DNA of 64,000 nucleotides from Cephalotrichum gorgonifer (lineage: Eukaryota > Ascomycota > Sordariomycetes > Microascales > Microascaceae), in NCBI GenBank assembly GCA_900312665.1, contig ONZQ02000001.1:2581248-2645247 (forward strand), read 5' to 3'. The notes under the pieces are model-generated. The model had not been told where the DNA came from and searched no databases. It saw nothing but the letters and a program-made list of their open reading frames with translations. Made by a program: the position numbers and the translations under genes. Of this stretch, positions 61,211-64,000 are shown in pieces. The stretch's first letter is position 1. Each line of letters starts with the position of its first letter.

Positions 61211-62934
61211 CTACTTCAATCCCGCCACGATCCGAACGACCGAGGCCTCGAGTGTCTCGGCATCGACCAGCACTATCTCGCCCGTCTCCGCAAACGACGG
61301 CACCGTAATCAGACGCACGGACTGGCCATCGGGCCCTTGGATGGTCTTCGTCGAGAAACGCGGCTGGGATCCGACAAAATAGACATGGGGACACGACTTG
61401 ATGACGAAGGGCTCGTCTTCCTGGAAGGGATAGGACCCTGCTCACTCCGTTAGCAGCCACATCCCCGGAGTACGCGAGAGAGAGGGGGGCAAACGGGAGT
61501 AGAGTAGTAGGGAAAGAGCCAACGCGGAACTTACATAGCGTATCGGGGGCAGTCGGTGCGACGCACCGCCACCTGCACATTCCCTCCATCATACCCAGCC
61601 GGTCGTCGCTCCCGATGTATTTGAAGACGTCGTCGACGTTCTGGCCCCCCGTCCCGAGGAACCGCCACCCCTCTACCTCCCCCTCCCACGGATTCGTCAC
61701 GCTGTCGAACCAACCGGGACCCTGCGACGGATCGGCCGCCGTGTACGCCCTCGCCTTCGGGAACATGGCTGAGTGGATGGGTTGTTGCGGCAACGCCGCC
61801 GTGGAGGGGTCGTCCGCACCGGGGAGAATCGTGACCGGTATAGAAGGCAGTATCTCCGCGAGGAAGTCGTCGAGGAGCTGGAAGGGTGCGGGATTATACG
61901 AGCTCGCGTCGTAACCGTACTTCTTCTGCGCCTTCTTGTCGGGCTTCTCGTCGGGCTCGTCTCGGGCTATCGAGTTGCCGGCTATCACGAGCCTCGTGAT
62001 CTGGGAGATGTCCTTCTGCACCGCAGGATCGAGGACCTCGCCGAGGAGAAACTCGAGTAGGAGGTTAAGTTCCGTCGCGTAGGAGGCGTCCTTTCCGGAA
62101 AAGGAGAGGCCGGATACAATGGCGACCTTGGTTCCGCCGGAGGGGGAGCCGCCGTCGGACATCTCGACGTCCTCGCCTTTGACTTTCGAGGGGGGCTTGG
62201 ATAATGACCACCGCTTAGGCTGTGAAGGTAGGTCGGCAAATTTAATTGCGGCTACGTCAAGTTCTCCGTTGGCCGTCTCCGTTCCCATCACTGCTATGAT
62301 ACACCCGGTCACCAGGGGCAGTTCTTTGAGCTTGTCGCCGACTAGCTTGATACGGCCGGAGTCGTCCTCCAACATCACCTGGTCGCTTCCGTCGTCCGAG
62401 TAGTACTTTGGCGTGGTGGCCGGTGCGGCAAGCCAGCGCTATCTCAACAGTCAGAGAGGCGGGTGGGGGCGGGGGGTGGGGAGGAACTGGAATCCGCAAC
62501 GCACATCGTTGGAAACATCCTCTAGGATATTGGGCTTTAGCGCCATATCCATATACACCGTCCCAGTCACCCAGCACAGCTCCCCCTGGCGCACATCCAG
62601 TACGCGCTCGACCTTTTGCACGCGTTCGCCGTTCACCACGAGCCCGTCCCAGGCTTCGGACGCGACCTTCTCGACGGCTGGCTTGATCATCGCCAGGCGA
62701 AGGAAGTACATGTCTCCATACTGCTGCCTATATGACCTATCATTGTTCAGGCGGAACGTGTGTAGGGGCTTGTAGGTGGAAGGAGCGCGGTCGAGGGCGT
62801 CGTAATCCTCGTCACTGTGTCAGAGGTGGTCGTGTTAATTGAGGCATGTACTAGGCGGACAAAGGGGGATATTGGGGCGGAACTGACGAAGGACCTTGGA
62901 GGAGAGTCTTGGGGATATCCTCCGGGGAGACCAT
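61211..62934 (-). CDS. POL31: DNA polymerase delta small (B) subunit
   Basis: Four exons, 62934-62852, 62814-62505, 62438-61535 and 61437-61211, total 1524 nt or 507 residues (yeast Pol31 is 487). An OB-fold region precedes the inactivated calcineurin-like phosphodiesterase domain. Marks are QQYGDMYFLRL, GELCWVTGTVYMDMALKPNI, VMLEDDSGRIKL, VAIVSGLSFSG, LVIAGNSI, VTILPGADDPS, PIHSAMFP, the GTGGQNVDDVFKYI block, and after the last intron PHVYFVGSQPRFSTK. Pol31 joins the catalytic subunit to Pol32 and is also a subunit of translesion polymerase zeta. The first intron as modelled is only 37 nt (62851-62815); the donor may be misplaced by a few codons. It is divergent from the CAF16-like gene. Confidence 0.93.
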
Positions 62935-63607
62935 CGTGGCGAGTTGGAGGAACGCGGCTCAATGGGATACAAGGTTGCGATCCTGGGACGTTGGGTGTGT
63001 ATGTGGATGTAGTTAGACGCAGCCGACGCGAGTGCTCAGATCCACTTCACGCGAAATAATTTTGGCGTACAGCTCAGACCTAGCTGGGTACAAGTCAAAA
63101 GTACGTACTTGTCGTATCTGGGTAATATTTTACACCACTAGTACTCGTAAGTATTTAGCGGGGTTTGGTGGGGTTTCGATATGGTCTTCACCGCTGTCAA
63201 GTCCCCGAAGCTTCAACCCCGCTATTTCATGACTCTCTGACCCTACTTCGTAACAGGAAGGACAATTCGCCCTCATACGTAGCTCTGATGTTGTGGATTT
63301 AATCACCTAGGGAAGGCATTACAAATACTGCCGTCCTCCCTTCCCCCCCCCGGCCGGCTCCTATCACCTCCACCGTCACCTTCCCTCTTCCACCTCCTCT
63401 ACGCTATTGGAGCTAGTAAATCGCATTGCTGTTCCAATAATACATGCATCGGCCGACTCCGAGTACTCCACCGAATTCATCTCTGAGCCAGGCCAACCGA
63501 ACAATCTCTTCCCTGGACATAGTCTCTCCTATCTATCTCGTATCCCATATCTCATATCTTAAATCTCACACCTCATATACACTACACCTTCTGCTGCAGC
63601 CCGCACA
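62935..63607. promoter_or_regulatory. Divergent promoter POL31 / CAF16-like gene
   Basis: 670 bp with AAAGTACGTACTTG at 63099-63112 (AAGTACGTACTT is a 12-bp palindrome) and TAGTACTCGTAAG at 63139-63151, both from the dispersed GTAC motif family, then a pyrimidine-rich leader from ~63330. No CDS is seen. Confidence 0.4.
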
Positions 63608-64000
63608 ATGGATTCCCAAGCCCCCCCTTCTATCAAAACCAACAACCTCACCTACACCTTCCCGGATTACTCCACTGGTGTAAGGAACATCTCGCTCGAC
63701 CTCCCTCCGGGCAGCCGAACCCTCCTCGTCGGAGCCAATGGCGCTGGAAAGACCACGCTCCTCCGTCTCCTCGCCGGCAAGCGCCTCGCGCCCAGTGGCA
63801 GCATCCACGTATGCGAGGTTGACCCCTTCAAGGATACCCTCCAGGGCGTAACCTACCTAGGGTTGGAGTGGGTTCTGAACGCCATTGTGCGCAACGACAT
63901 CGGCGTCGAGGAGCTGCTGCGCTCCGTGGGCGGCGACGCCTACCCGGACCGCAGGGACGAGCTCATCCGCGTCCTGGATATCGACACGAACTGGCGGATG
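63608..64000 (+). CDS. CAF16: CAF16-like soluble ABC ATPase, N-terminal part (runs off window)
   Basis: The ATG at 63608 opens 131 codons with no stop before the window ends. An ABC-transporter-type nucleotide-binding domain begins at once: LTYTFPDY (A-loop aromatic), then Walker A GANGAGKTT at residues 42-50, then a Q-loop-like region. The segment VCEVDPFKDTLQGVTYLGLEWVLNAIVRNDIGVEELL is typical of the Caf16 subfamily, soluble ABC proteins linked in yeast to the Ccr4-Not complex and transcription. The signature motif, Walker B and switch His lie outside the window, so activity cannot be judged. No membrane helices are seen in the visible part. Confidence 0.85.
   Translation, partial: MDSQAPPSIKTNNLTYTFPDYSTGVRNISLDLPPGSRTLLVGANGAGKTTLLRLLAGKRLAPSGSIHVCEVDPFKDTLQGVTYLGLEWVLNAIVRNDIGVEELLRSVGGDAYPDRRDELIRVLDIDTNWRM

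Noticed and set aside
1..64000. tRNA, rRNA, CRISPR and transposon features
   Set aside because: I looked for B-box-like GGTTCGANTCC words, repeat-spacer arrays and transposase, integrase or RT motifs on both strands and found none that hold up.

Overview
The window is nuclear DNA of a filamentous ascomycete (Pezizomycotina, probably a Sordariomycete; the species cannot be named from sequence alone). The evidence is gene architecture: short introns (mostly 50-200 nt) with GTNNGT donors and CTAAC/TACTAAC-like branch points, GC-rich codon thirds, and protein families with fungal domain order (Epl1, Rad7/Rad16, calcineurin B, AMPK beta, Pga2, LAT-type permease). I see no transposon, CRISPR array, tRNA or rRNA gene. 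One assembly gap of Ns lies at 46857-47304.

Layout. 1-4.0 kb: the 3' end of an FCP1/NIF-type phosphatase gene, eEF1B-gamma (minus) and mitochondrial uS9m (plus), the last two divergent over a 355-bp promoter. A box C/D snoRNA matching yeast snR38 sits in an intron of the eEF1B-gamma gene. 4-12 kb: an exceptional 8-kb gene-free stretch, rich in GTAC-type palindromes and becoming strongly pyrimidine-skewed, in front of a Gln/Pro-rich conserved protein (12018). 13-24.5 kb: calcineurin B and EPL1 (divergent), KAE1, and an AMPK beta subunit whose frame breaks once. 25.5-28.5 kb: TIM22 and a flavin monooxygenase. 28.9-35.4 kb: RAD16 and RAD7, the two subunits of the global-genome nucleotide-excision-repair complex, back to back over one promoter. 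36-44 kb: mitochondrial bL34m (found only after splicing), a nitronate monooxygenase-like enzyme, an ascomycete-specific protein and an Aro8-like aminotransferase. 44.7-50.2 kb: RPL4, the gap and a 904-residue Cys-rich protein. 51.5-57 kb: an LAT/methionine-type permease, PGA2, CENP-S (MHF1) and serine dehydratase. 59.5-64 kb: an F-box-type protein, the DNA polymerase delta small subunit, and the start of a CAF16-like ABC protein.

How the genes relate. This is mostly core housekeeping chromosome, not an accessory island. Translation (RPL4, eEF1B-gamma, uS9m, bL34m, snoRNA, KAE1), genome maintenance (RAD16, RAD7, POL31, CENP-S, EPL1) and signalling/energy sensing (CNB1, AMPK beta) dominate. 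Most genes occur as divergent or convergent pairs. The only pair with an obvious joint product is RAD16-RAD7. Splice junctions below were assembled by hand from reading-frame continuity and consensus sites; where the assembled length is a whole number of codons and restores family motifs the model is marked confident.
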